From contig RDYC01000190.1 of the NCBI GenBank assembly GCA_004293295.1, positions 1-20,222 of the forward strand: a stretch of 20,222 nt of DNA. Reading direction: 5' to 3'. The position numbers and the translations under genes were made by a program. Below, in pieces: positions 1 through 7,864 of the stretch. Each line of letters starts with the position of its first letter. Position 1 is the first letter of the stretch. The notes under the pieces are model-generated. The model was given only the letters and a program-made list of their open reading frames with translations. It was not told the origin of the DNA and ran no database searches. The stretch comes from Bacteroidota bacterium (GTDB taxonomy: Bacteria > Bacteroidota > Bacteroidia > UKL13-3).

Positions 1-1
1 C

Positions 2-1744
2 AACGCCTCATTACGTGGTGTAAAGTATGAGTGGGACTTTGGCGATGCTACTAAAGATACGACTACTAATGCACTAAAAAGTTTCACTAATAATTTGGTG
101 TTAACAAACAGGGTTTACCCGGTAACACTTACTGCAAAATCGGCTAGTGGGTGCATTGATACAGCTATTAGAAACATCACTGTTTATCCATTGCCTGATG
201 TAACCATCTCTATATCGAAAACATTGCGTTGTGACACTGCGGAATACAATTTTCTTAATGCCACCCAAGGCGCATCCAGCTATTTATGGCGATTCGGAGA
301 TGGCAATACCAGTGCTATACAATCGCCCAAGCATTATTACACTACCCATGCAACCAACAATAGGATTTTTACTGTAAAGATGATTGCCACCAGCAACAAT
401 GGATGTATTGATAGTACTGAGGATTTGATTACGGTTCGCCCACTTGTTACTGCTGATTTTATAGCCTCTGCCACTTCCAAGTGTTTAAACCTTGATGTAC
501 AGTTTCAAAATCTCTCACGCAATGCGGTTAACTACTTTTGGCTTTTTGGAGATGGTGCTGGTAACAATTCAACTACTCCACAACACAAATATGCCAATAC
601 CGGTTCATTTGATGTAACACTCATTGCTTACGACCAATTTGGATGTTCAGATACCACCGTTAAACCCAATTATATCAACATCTACGAAATTCCTAAAGCC
701 TTGTTTTCTTTTAACCCGATAGATCCTCAATTGCCCAACCCCTTGGTTAACTTTACCAATCTATCAACCGTAACCAATGGAACATTAACTAGTGAGTGGA
801 ATTTTGGCGACCCTTTAAGCCCTAATAATACCTCAACTCTTGATAATCCTTCGCATAATTACAGCGATTCGGGCAACTTTAATCCCATGCTAATTGTTAC
901 CAGTAATCAAGGATGTAAAGATACTGCTGAGCGAACACTTCGGGTTGATCCCCGCAAACCAATTCCGGCATTTGATTGTGATCCAAAATCAGGCTGTAAA
1001 CCACTAACTGTTACATTCACCAACCAAAGTTTATATGCGTATACTTATCGCTGGGATTTTGGAGATGGCACAAAATCTAACGAAGCGAATCCGATACACA
1101 CCTACACACGTGCTGATAGTTTTAACGTGGAATTGACTGCTTATGGCCCGGGCGGAGACTCCACAATAGAGAAAAGGAAATTAATAGCCGTACACGACTT
1201 GCCACGCGCACGTTTTAGTGCAAACCCAACTAGTATTTTCTTGCCGGAGGCCTACTCTACATTCACCAATACTTCATTTGATGCGGTGAAAACATTTTGG
1301 ACAGTTATTGACGATGAAAACAAGGTGATTTTTTCAGATACGAATTATAACAGCGGATTTGAATTTACCAACGAAGGCCAGCATAGTGTGCGTTTGGTAG
1401 TACTTAATCAATTTGGATGCCCTGATACTTCTACAGGTATTAACATCATTAACGTTGATAAAAGCGGAACCATTTTTGTGCCCAATGCCTTTTCACCAAA
1501 TGGTGATAATAACAACGAAATATTTTTACCTATTGTTACAGGTGTTAGGCGCCAAGGGTATGAGTTTAAAGTATATGATAGGTGGGGACGCTTGGTGTTT
1601 GAAACCAATGACCCATTCAAGGGTTGGGACGGTTCGATCTATGGAACACCCGCATTAACAGATGTGTATGTTTGGTTAGTTGAAGGCACGTTTGCAACAA
1701 ACGATCGTTTTGTGAAAAAAGGCTCTGTCACATTACTTCGTTAA
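2..1744 (+). CDS. PKD-repeat surface protein with type B T9SS sorting domain (5' partial)
   Basis: The reading frame is open from base 2, so the start and signal peptide lie outside the window; 580 residues are visible. It holds about six PKD-like beta-sandwich repeats, marked by YEWDFGDA, YLWRFGDG, YFWLFGDG, SEWNFGDP, YRWDFGDG and a degenerate TFWTVIDD, most closed by a GCxDT motif. The last ~90 residues (from about base 1468) carry VPNAFSPNGD, the YDRWGRLVFE strand and FKGWDG, the signature of the gliding-motility-associated C-terminal domain, which in Bacteroidota directs export by the type IX system and attachment at the surface. Function is inferred: a secreted or surface-bound adhesin-like or structural protein. 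It ends 2 bases from the oppositely oriented adaptor gene. An internal TTG at base 95 is not the start, because PKD sequence continues upstream of it. The family call is safe; the ligand is unknown. Confidence 0.93.
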   Translation, partial: NASLRGVKYEWDFGDATKDTTTNALKSFTNNLVLTNRVYPVTLTAKSASGCIDTAIRNITVYPLPDVTISISKTLRCDTAEYNFLNATQGASSYLWRFGDGNTSAIQSPKHYYTTHATNNRIFTVKMIATSNNGCIDSTEDLITVRPLVTADFIASATSKCLNLDVQFQNLSRNAVNYFWLFGDGAGNNSTTPQHKYANTGSFDVTLIAYDQFGCSDTTVKPNYINIYEIPKALFSFNPIDPQLPNPLVNFTNLSTVTNGTLTSEWNFGDPLSPNNTSTLDNPSHNYSDSGNFNPMLIVTSNQGCKDTAERTLRVDPRKPIPAFDCDPKSGCKPLTVTFTNQSLYAYTYRWDFGDGTKSNEANPIHTYTRADSFNVELTAYGPGGDSTIEKRKLIAVHDLPRARFSANPTSIFLPEAYSTFTNTSFDAVKTFWTVIDDENKVIFSDTNYNSGFEFTNEGQHSVRLVVLNQFGCPDTSTGINIINVDKSGTIFVPNAFSPNGDNNNEIFLPIVTGVRRQGYEFKVYDRWGRLVFETNDPFKGWDGSIYGTPALTDVYVWLVEGTFATNDRFVKKGSVTLLR

Positions 1745-1746
1745 AC

Positions 1747-2895
1747 TTATTCTTCCTCCTCTTTGAGTAAGGCCGATAATAACTGATAGGCACCTTTGAA
1801 CACCAGAGTTGCTCCGTTTAATACTTCATTATCTTCAATACTGGTAAAACCAGATTCTTTCCCTGTTACCTTAACCTCCACTTGTTTAAAACTCATTTGG
1901 TTATTGGTACCGGAGTCCGCTATAAAAACATACGCTTTGCCATCATATTCAACCACTGCTTCATTTGGTAAGGCGTTTACCACCGCACTTTTCACTTCAA
2001 TAAACGCTGTTAAATACATTCCGGGCAACAGGTTTCTGTCCTCTTCATTAAGATGGCAATGCACCCGAATGGTTCTGTCTTTGTTTATTTCTCGACCAAT
2101 CAAATAAACCTTTGCATGTCGTATTCTTGTTTCGTTTGCTAAACTAAAAGTAACATCCTGACCCACCTGAATTGAAGAAACATCTTTTTCAAAAACATTT
2201 ACTTCTGCATGAAGATGCTCTGTATCTACAATCTCAAACAATACCGTATTGCTACTCACAAACGAACCCACTGATACGTTTACTTTTGTTACATAACCAT
2301 TAATAGGAGAGTATAAGTAAATGCTTTTTTGAATATGGCCTTGTTCCAGTTGGTTCATGTTAACATGAATGAGTTCCAGTTTTGCCTTCAACCCATTTAC
2401 CCTTGCTCTTATTATTTCATAATCAGCTTTTGCCTTTTGAAAAGTTTTTTTGCTGTTTACTTCCTCCTTCATCAACTCCTTTTGTCTCTCAAACTCTTCC
2501 TTCACAAAATCAAGCTGACCTTTATTCTCAAGATAATCTTGCTGAAGCTGGATATAATCAGGATGCTCCATGGTAGCGATAACATCTCCTTTGTGCACAT
2601 GCAAACCTTGCAATAACTTTGTTTCAATTAGGTTACCGCCATAAGGAGAAGTAATACTTATCAAATTTTGCGGGGGTACATCTAATAACCCATTCACCTT
2701 AATTTTATGGTTGATTGTTCGTTTGGTAAGCACACCCCAGGTAATACCCGCTTGTTTAATTTGCGCTTTACTCAGGGTAAGTGCTTGCTCTGAGTTCAAT
2801 TTTTCATCACCTTCTTGTTGTGAGGATGATTGGCCGCTGCAACCGTAAATGGTTACAATAAGCGATAGTATAACTACTTTATAAAAATGTGACAT
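1747..2895 (-). CDS. RND efflux periplasmic adaptor (membrane fusion) lipoprotein, CzcB/CusB family
   Basis: 382 residues. The adaptor links the inner-membrane RND pump to the outer-membrane channel in a tripartite metal-efflux system. Residues 1-19 form a lipoprotein signal peptide ending TIYGC, so Cys19 is the likely lipidated residue. Then come a barrel-sandwich/lipoyl half (SPYGGNLIETKLLQGLHVHKGD, about 84-105), a long helical hairpin rich in Gln/Glu/Lys (about 115-190), the second lipoyl half (YSPINGYVTKVNVSVGSFV), a beta-barrel domain (about 228-300) and a membrane-proximal domain. The C-terminus is acidic (KEEEE). The start codon lies 11 bases after the stop of the pump gene, so the two are almost certainly co-transcribed. 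Here the adaptor follows the pump instead of preceding it. The substrate is inferred from the pump. No CusF-like or extra His-rich metal-binding domain is seen. Confidence 0.93.
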   Translation of the reverse strand: MSHFYKVVILSLIVTIYGCSGQSSSQQEGDEKLNSEQALTLSKAQIKQAGITWGVLTKRTINHKIKVNGLLDVPPQNLISITSPYGGNLIETKLLQGLHVHKGDVIATMEHPDYIQLQQDYLENKGQLDFVKEEFERQKELMKEEVNSKKTFQKAKADYEIIRARVNGLKAKLELIHVNMNQLEQGHIQKSIYLYSPINGYVTKVNVSVGSFVSSNTVLFEIVDTEHLHAEVNVFEKDVSSIQVGQDVTFSLANETRIRHAKVYLIGREINKDRTIRVHCHLNEEDRNLLPGMYLTAFIEVKSAVVNALPNEAVVEYDGKAYVFIADSGTNNQMSFKQVEVKVTGKESGFTSIEDNEVLNGATLVFKGAYQLLSALLKEEEE

Positions 2896-2906
2896 AACTG
2901 TATTGA

Positions 2907-5900
2907 TTAATTTTTTCCTGTTAAATATTGTAATTGAAAAATAGACTTATTGTAGTCTTTCACTGCTATAATATGATTAAGCCCTATTGCTAGAGATTCA
3001 TTTGTAGCCTTTGCAAATTGGCTATAGTCAATATCCCCATTAGTGTACGCCTTTTGTGCTTGTTTTAAAATTAATGTTGCATTTGGCAAAGCTACCCCTA
3101 AATAGTAGTTTAAGTTACTTTTTGCTCGCTTGTATTCAGCATAGGCCATAGCATATTCAAAGGCCGTTTCATTCTCCAGTTGTTGATACTGCTGTTTTGC
3201 CACTTCTTGCTGCAAACTACTTGCTTTTATTTTGGCCAATTGAGGGGATATCCAAAGGGGAAGTGCCAATCCTATTAGCACCCCTTGAAAACGATCTCCT
3301 GACCTGGCAACGCTGGCATCTCTTGCGTTAATGCTGCCAATCAAGGTTTGATTAAAATACCCAACTTTGATATCGGGAAATAACTTATTGGTTTCAACGC
3401 TTTTATTTTTTCCGGCTACTTCAATTTGTTGCCTCATATAAAATAGCTTACCATTATTTATAATCTGGCTTGAATCATTTAACCACTCAGTTACCAGAGG
3501 TGTTAATTCCTTATCTTTAAATATAATTTCTCCTTGAATATTCACCAACTTTTTCAGCTGTAACAGCAGCAAATCTTGCTCCGACTTATTTCTGTTTAGC
3601 TGGTTCTTTATTTCCAAACTGCGTTGCTGTGCCATTGCTTTGTCAAGTAGTGTTGCCTCACCTTGCTTATACCTCATTTCTGTTGAGCGGGCCGATGATT
3701 CATAAACAGTATCACTTTGCATCAGTATTTGTTGTTGTGCTAACAGGTATTGCAAATGAAGATAGCATACCTTTACGTCTAACGCCAATTGGTTTTTTGC
3801 TTCATTGAGTTCTGCCTCTGCTGCTTGAACCATTTGTTTGCTTAAACCTTGTTGTGCAACAATTAAAGAGGGAAATGGGATATTTTGGGTTAGGGTAATA
3901 TTTTGGTCTGCCTTTTCGTAACTGTTGTATTGCCCTTGCATTAAAACAACATCAGTTTTAGGAATTTCGCTGGCTGATCGTTTTAATGTTTTTTGGTAGT
4001 TTACTTTGGTCTTACCTATCTCAATGATTTTGTTATTGTTTAAAGCCATGCTAACCGCATCAGCCATGCTAAGACTTTGGGCTTGTTGTTGTGCATGAAC
4101 ATCACCAACAAAAAACAACAATAGAACCATTGAAACTAATACCTCCTTATTTACTTTTTTATGCCTTAAAAACTGATACAATACCGGCAAAACAAACAAA
4201 GACAATAAGGTGGAGGAGATTAATCCTCCAATAACAACAGTTGCTAATGGCTTTTGAACCTCCGCGCCACTTCCGTTTGATAATGCCATTGGTAAAAAAC
4301 CCAATGAAGCAACCAGTGCCGTCATTAAAATTGGTCGTAACTTGTTTAAAGAACCGGTAACTATCAATTCCTTCCCGGCCATTCCTTCTGATTGTAAATG
4401 GTTGTATTCGGCAATTAATACAATTCCATTTAGTACAGCTACACCAAACAAGGCAATAAAGCCCACTCCGGCAGAAATGCTAAATGGCATGTCTCTTAGC
4501 CAAAGTGCTAAAATGCCTCCAATTGCACTTAAGGGTATAGCAGTAAAAATCATCAACGCTTGTAACAGGGAATTGAATGTGAAAAACAACAAAATAAGAA
4601 TGAATAATAACGCTACCGGTACAGCTATCAATAGGCGAACCCTGGCCTCTTCCAAATTCCGAAACGTTCCACCATAAGTGGTGTGATAACCCGGTTCAAG
4701 TTTCATTTTTCTTTCGGCCATTTCCTTTACTTGTTGAACCACTGTTTGCACATCATTGTTTCGCACATTAAATCCTACTATTATTCTTCGTTTGGCATCA
4801 TCTCGTTGTATTTGGTTTGGCCCAACTTTTAGTGCTACTTCAGCCACCTGACTCAGCGGTACTTGATTTCCATTTGGTGCAGTGATGAAGAGATTTCTTA
4901 CATCTTCAATATTTAATCTACCCTCTCTTTCCAGTTTAACCACCAATGCAAATCTTTTTTCCTGTTCAAACACCAATCCGGCTTGTTCTCCTGCAAAAGC
5001 TGTTCGAACAGCCCTATTTACATCTGTTATATTTAAGCCGAACTGGGCTAATTTTTCACGGTTATAATCTATCATAATCTGAGGCAGCCCACTTACTTGT
5101 TCAACATACACATCAGTTGCACCCGGTACTTTTTCTATAATTTTACCCATTTGTTTGGCGTAAGCTGAAATCTTATCCAAATCTTCGCCAAATATTTTCA
5201 CCACCACGTCCTGCCTTGCTCCACTCATCAGCTCATTGAATCGCATTTGAATGGGTTGTTGAAAACCATAACTAACACCTATGATGTTTTCTTCTAACTT
5301 AAGCTGCATTTTTTCTGCCAGTTCTTCTTTGGAATCAGCTGAAGTCCATTCGTCTTTTTCCTTTAAAATCACCATTAAATCACAGGCTTCAACCGGCATA
5401 GGGTCAGTAGGAATTTCTGATGAACCTATTTTAGCCACCACTTCTTTTACTTCAGGAAAATTATCCAACAATACCCGCGATGATTTTTGGGCAGCCTCAA
5501 TGGTTTCGGTTAAGCTGCTTCCAGTTAGTACCCTGGTTTCAACTGCAAAGTCTCCTTCATCTAAACTTGGGATAAACTCTCCACCCAAATTGCTAAAAAT
5601 AACCAGTGCCCCAAGGAGGCTGATTATCGTTACGCCTAAAACCAGCTTCGGTTTGGTGAGCACAGCATGAATTAATGGGGTGTAAATTACTTTTAGTTTA
5701 AGGAGTACCTTATCAGCAAATGTGGGCTCATTATTGATGTTCTTACTCAAACAGAGTGCACTCATCATTGGAATATAAGTAACAGAAAGCAGTAAAGCAC
5801 CAATGATGGCAAAACCTACAGTTTGTGCCATGGGTTTAAACATTTTACCTTCAACACCGGCCAATGTAAGAATGGGTAAATACACAATTAAAATAATTAA

Positions 5901-7259
5901 CTCACCAAAAGCTGCACTATTCCTTATTTTACTGGCTGATTCAAACACGGCAATATCCATCTGTTGCTGACTTAACGGCCCATTTTTACCCCTTAATCCC
6001 AAGTGGTGCAAAGTGGCTTCTACAATAATTACCGATCCGTCTACTATCAACCCAAAATCAATAGCACCCAAACTCATTAAGTTTCCCGAAACATTAAAAA
6101 TCCGCATCATGGCAACTGCAAAAAGCATGGCTAGTGGAATAACTGAGGCCACTACCAATCCTGCACGGATATTTCCCAGCATAAGCACCAACACAAATAT
6201 CACAATTAACGCTCCTTCCATCAGGTTTTTCGACACTGTTTCAATGGCACCATTCACCAGTTTTGTTCTGTCTAAAAATGGCTCGATTACCACTCCCTCA
6301 GGTAGGTTTTTTTCAATTTGTTCAATGCGTTCTTTCACACTTTTTATCACTTGCGAAGAGTTGGCTCCTTTAAGCATCATCACTACTGCTCCTACCACCT
6401 CCCCTTCATCATTTCTGGTCATTGCTCCGTATCTGGTGGCTGTTCCTAGCTGCACAACTCCCACGTGTTTTATTAATAAGGGTAATCCATCGGGGTTGTT
6501 TCTTACTACAATATTTTCAATGTCCTCTTTACTTTTGATTAACCCTTGAGCGTTTATAAAATAAGCATGTGGTTTTTTGTCAATATAGGCACCACCTGTA
6601 TTTTCATTATTGTTTTTAACCGCATCAAAAACTTGAGCAATGCTTAGGTTAAGGTTATTCAGTTTATCTGTATTTATCGCTATTTCATATTGTTTCAACC
6701 CTCCCCCAAAACTGCTTACATCAGCCACTCCTTTGGTTCCCAAAAGTTGCCTGCGTACAATCCAATCTTGAATGGTTCTTAGTTTCATGGCATCGTACGC
6801 TTTTTCATAGCCGGGTTTTGTATGAATAACGTACTGAAATATTTCGCCCAAACCCGTGGTGAGTGGCGCAAGTTCCGGTGTACCCATGCCTGCCGGAATT
6901 TCTTCCTTAGCCTGAGCCAAACGTTCGTTTACTTGTTGACGTGCCCAATACACATCAATATCATCATCAAAAACAATGGTTACCACGGAAAGACCAAAAC
7001 GCGAAAAGGAGCGAATTTCATCAATTCCCGGAATGGTAGCCATGGTTTGCTCTACCGGAAAAGTAACCAACCGTTCTATATCCTCTGCACTGCTGCTTGG
7101 AGCAACAGTAAGTATTTGTACCTGATTATTGGTGATGTCCGGTACGGCATCAATGGGCAATTGGGTTAAGGAGAAAATACCCCAAATTACAAGGGCAAAA
7201 GTAAATATGCCCACTACCAGCTTATTCCGTATACTCATACGGATAATTGCATCTAACAT
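2907..7259 (-). CDS. Heavy-metal efflux RND pump fused to a TolC-like outer-membrane factor (CzcA/CusA-OMF fusion)
   Basis: 1450 residues, about 400 longer than a usual CzcA/CusA. Residues 1-1033 are a complete HME-type RND proton/cation antiporter: TM1 near 14-32, first periplasmic loop with the FPVE motif, TM2-6 from about 348, a second loop, and TM8-12 near 885-1030. TM4 carries DFGLIVDGSVIIVE with D401, D407 and E414, the spacing of the proton-relay triad of CzcA (D402/D408/E415) and unlike CusA, and the CusA methionine positions are not conserved. This favours Zn/Co/Cd-type substrates over Cu/Ag. Residues 1034-1056 form an internal signal peptide ending VHA, and 1057-1450 form a TolC-like outer-membrane-factor domain with two long helical repeats. 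RND-OMF fusions of this size occur in Bacteroidota, to my knowledge. Whether the chain is cleaved at the junction is inference. The gene is followed 11 bases later by the adaptor and preceded by a His-rich protein. Confidence 0.95.
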   Translation of the reverse strand: MLDAIIRMSIRNKLVVGIFTFALVIWGIFSLTQLPIDAVPDITNNQVQILTVAPSSSAEDIERLVTFPVEQTMATIPGIDEIRSFSRFGLSVVTIVFDDDIDVYWARQQVNERLAQAKEEIPAGMGTPELAPLTTGLGEIFQYVIHTKPGYEKAYDAMKLRTIQDWIVRRQLLGTKGVADVSSFGGGLKQYEIAINTDKLNNLNLSIAQVFDAVKNNNENTGGAYIDKKPHAYFINAQGLIKSKEDIENIVVRNNPDGLPLLIKHVGVVQLGTATRYGAMTRNDEGEVVGAVVMMLKGANSSQVIKSVKERIEQIEKNLPEGVVIEPFLDRTKLVNGAIETVSKNLMEGALIVIFVLVLMLGNIRAGLVVASVIPLAMLFAVAMMRIFNVSGNLMSLGAIDFGLIVDGSVIIVEATLHHLGLRGKNGPLSQQQMDIAVFESASKIRNSAAFGELIILIVYLPILTLAGVEGKMFKPMAQTVGFAIIGALLLSVTYIPMMSALCLSKNINNEPTFADKVLLKLKVIYTPLIHAVLTKPKLVLGVTIISLLGALVIFSNLGGEFIPSLDEGDFAVETRVLTGSSLTETIEAAQKSSRVLLDNFPEVKEVVAKIGSSEIPTDPMPVEACDLMVILKEKDEWTSADSKEELAEKMQLKLEENIIGVSYGFQQPIQMRFNELMSGARQDVVVKIFGEDLDKISAYAKQMGKIIEKVPGATDVYVEQVSGLPQIMIDYNREKLAQFGLNITDVNRAVRTAFAGEQAGLVFEQEKRFALVVKLEREGRLNIEDVRNLFITAPNGNQVPLSQVAEVALKVGPNQIQRDDAKRRIIVGFNVRNNDVQTVVQQVKEMAERKMKLEPGYHTTYGGTFRNLEEARVRLLIAVPVALLFILILLFFTFNSLLQALMIFTAIPLSAIGGILALWLRDMPFSISAGVGFIALFGVAVLNGIVLIAEYNHLQSEGMAGKELIVTGSLNKLRPILMTALVASLGFLPMALSNGSGAEVQKPLATVVIGGLISSTLLSLFVLPVLYQFLRHKKVNKEVLVSMVLLLFFVGDVHAQQQAQSLSMADAVSMALNNNKIIEIGKTKVNYQKTLKRSASEIPKTDVVLMQGQYNSYEKADQNITLTQNIPFPSLIVAQQGLSKQMVQAAEAELNEAKNQLALDVKVCYLHLQYLLAQQQILMQSDTVYESSARSTEMRYKQGEATLLDKAMAQQRSLEIKNQLNRNKSEQDLLLLQLKKLVNIQGEIIFKDKELTPLVTEWLNDSSQIINNGKLFYMRQQIEVAGKNKSVETNKLFPDIKVGYFNQTLIGSINARDASVARSGDRFQGVLIGLALPLWISPQLAKIKASSLQQEVAKQQYQQLENETAFEYAMAYAEYKRAKSNLNYYLGVALPNATLILKQAQKAYTNGDIDYSQFAKATNESLAIGLNHIIAVKDYNKSIFQLQYLTGKN
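4092..4163 (-). other. Internal signal peptide between RND and outer-membrane-factor domains
   Basis: Residues 1033-1056 of the pump fusion read HKKVNKEV, then a hydrophobic core LVSMVLLLFFV, then GDVHA followed by QQQAQ. This is the layout of a Sec signal peptide: basic n-region, short h-region and a V-x-A signal peptidase I site before Gln1057. It sits exactly where the last RND transmembrane helix ends and the TolC-like domain begins, and looks like the former N-terminus of a separate outer-membrane-factor gene. Cleavage has not been shown; if it occurs, one gene yields two mature proteins. Confidence 0.7.
4141..4148 (-). promoter_or_regulatory. Internal Shine-Dalgarno-like site upstream of Met1044 codon
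   Basis: On the minus strand the sequence TAAGGAGGTA, a full match to the anti-Shine-Dalgarno core, lies 10 bases before an in-frame ATG (4130-4128, Met1044) inside the pump fusion. The bases also encode Lys-Glu-Val in frame, so the match may be chance. It may instead be a relic or a working ribosome site of an ancestral separate outer-membrane-factor gene. A product starting at Met1044 would have an uncharged, very short signal sequence, which argues against efficient use. Confidence 0.35.
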
Positions 7260-7306
7260 AGTAATCCTATGATTAAATTAAGTTTAAAAAAATGAGATGA
7301 AGAAAG

Positions 7307-7319
7307 CCGCCAATGGCGG
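7307..7319 (-). other. Small GC-rich hairpin between His-rich gene and pump gene
   Basis: In the 71-base gap between the His-rich gene and the pump gene, CCGCC-ATT-GGCGG (minus strand) can form a 5-bp stem with a 3-base loop, followed after about 15 bases by a run of seven T. It resembles a weak attenuator or partial terminator, or an mRNA processing or stability element, which would lower pump expression relative to the first gene. The stem is short and the T-run is distant, so I do not call it a terminator. Confidence 0.3.
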
Positions 7320-7330
7320 TTAATAGATGG

Positions 7331-7756
7331 TTATGCCAACTTGGGCGGTTGCCAAATGGCTGCTGATTTGCTTTTAGGCAAATATTGTTGCACAAAGCTC
7401 ATGTGCTTTGTTTTTAGCAGTTCAGGAAGAATAAGATTGACTTCTGTATCGCCTGCTACGGCAGGAACCACTTGTGCATGCTGACAATTTTGTTTGTTGT
7501 CTGATCCGGGAAGGTGCTTATGTTCCTGCATATCCTCTTGCATGTGGGCATTGTCTGCCGAATGAAGAATTAAAAAATCACGCACACCAATGTATTCATG
7601 ATCTGTAAGGTGATGAAAATAATGTGTTATTAGTGCGGTTGTGCTGGTTACCGTATGCAAAGCCCCATCAGGTAAACAAATACCCAATATGAGCACATAC
7701 ACGATTACTTTTTTTACTTGTTTTAGCACTTTGCAAAGTAAAGCAGAAGGCAGCAC
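7331..7756 (-). CDS. Small His-rich secreted protein, first gene of the efflux operon
   Basis: 141 residues from ATG 7756, or 132 from a GTG at 7729 that gives a more usual signal peptide (MLKQVKKVIVYVLILGICLP). After the hydrophobic segment (about 17-29) there are 11 histidines in the rest of the protein, nine of them between 45 and 93 (THYFHHLTDHEY, NAHMQEDMQEHKHL, CQHAQ), with acidic residues and one Cys. This composition suits metal binding in the periplasm. The C-terminus has IWQPPK, which I recall from small uncharacterised proteins beside metal-efflux pumps in Bacteroidota; that is memory, not a search result. It lies 71 bases upstream of the pump gene on the same strand. A role as metal chaperone, sensor or buffer for the pump is inference. 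No enzyme domain is recognisable. Confidence 0.75.
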   Translation of the reverse strand: MLPSALLCKVLKQVKKVIVYVLILGICLPDGALHTVTSTTALITHYFHHLTDHEYIGVRDFLILHSADNAHMQEDMQEHKHLPGSDNKQNCQHAQVVPAVAGDTEVNLILPELLKTKHMSFVQQYLPKSKSAAIWQPPKLA

Positions 7757-7770
7757 ATATGCAACACTTC

Positions 7771-7783
7771 TGATTATTAATCA
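7771..7783. promoter_or_regulatory. 13-bp palindrome TGATTA-T-TAATCA in divergent promoter region
   Basis: A perfect inverted repeat (6-bp arms around a central T) sits 15 bases upstream of the ATG of the His-rich gene, in the 108-base gap it shares with the divergent glycosyltransferase gene. A second, shorter inverted repeat, ATTGT-AAAC-ACAAT, lies at 7801-7814. Both could be operators for a metal-responsive regulator of the efflux operon, but no regulator gene lies in the window and the DNA is AT-rich, so chance is possible. Confidence 0.35.
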
Positions 7784-7864
7784 ATTACTGCAAAACCATG
7801 ATTGTAAACACAATATGTAGAAGCTAAAAATGTTTTATATTGCAAGCCAATCGGCATCAATTAA

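Noticed and set aside
95..97. TTG as the start of the PKD protein
   Set aside because: The frame is open back to base 2 and encodes another PKD segment (YEWDFGDA), so the gene begins outside the window.
6013..6549. Long plus-strand ORF opposite the pump gene
   Set aside because: It is antisense to conserved RND transmembrane sequence, low in complexity (Ser/Thr/Ile-rich) and has no recognisable domain; it is a shadow frame. The same applies to the other ORFs inside annotated genes.
2907..7259. The long pump ORF as a frameshift or assembly artefact joining two genes
   Set aside because: The frame is continuous, both halves are intact, and fusions of this size are known in Bacteroidota; the junction is discussed as a finding instead.
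7307..7319. Hairpin after the His-rich gene as a true terminator
   Set aside because: The stem is only 5 bp and the T-run is about 15 bases away, and the pump gene is expected to be co-transcribed.
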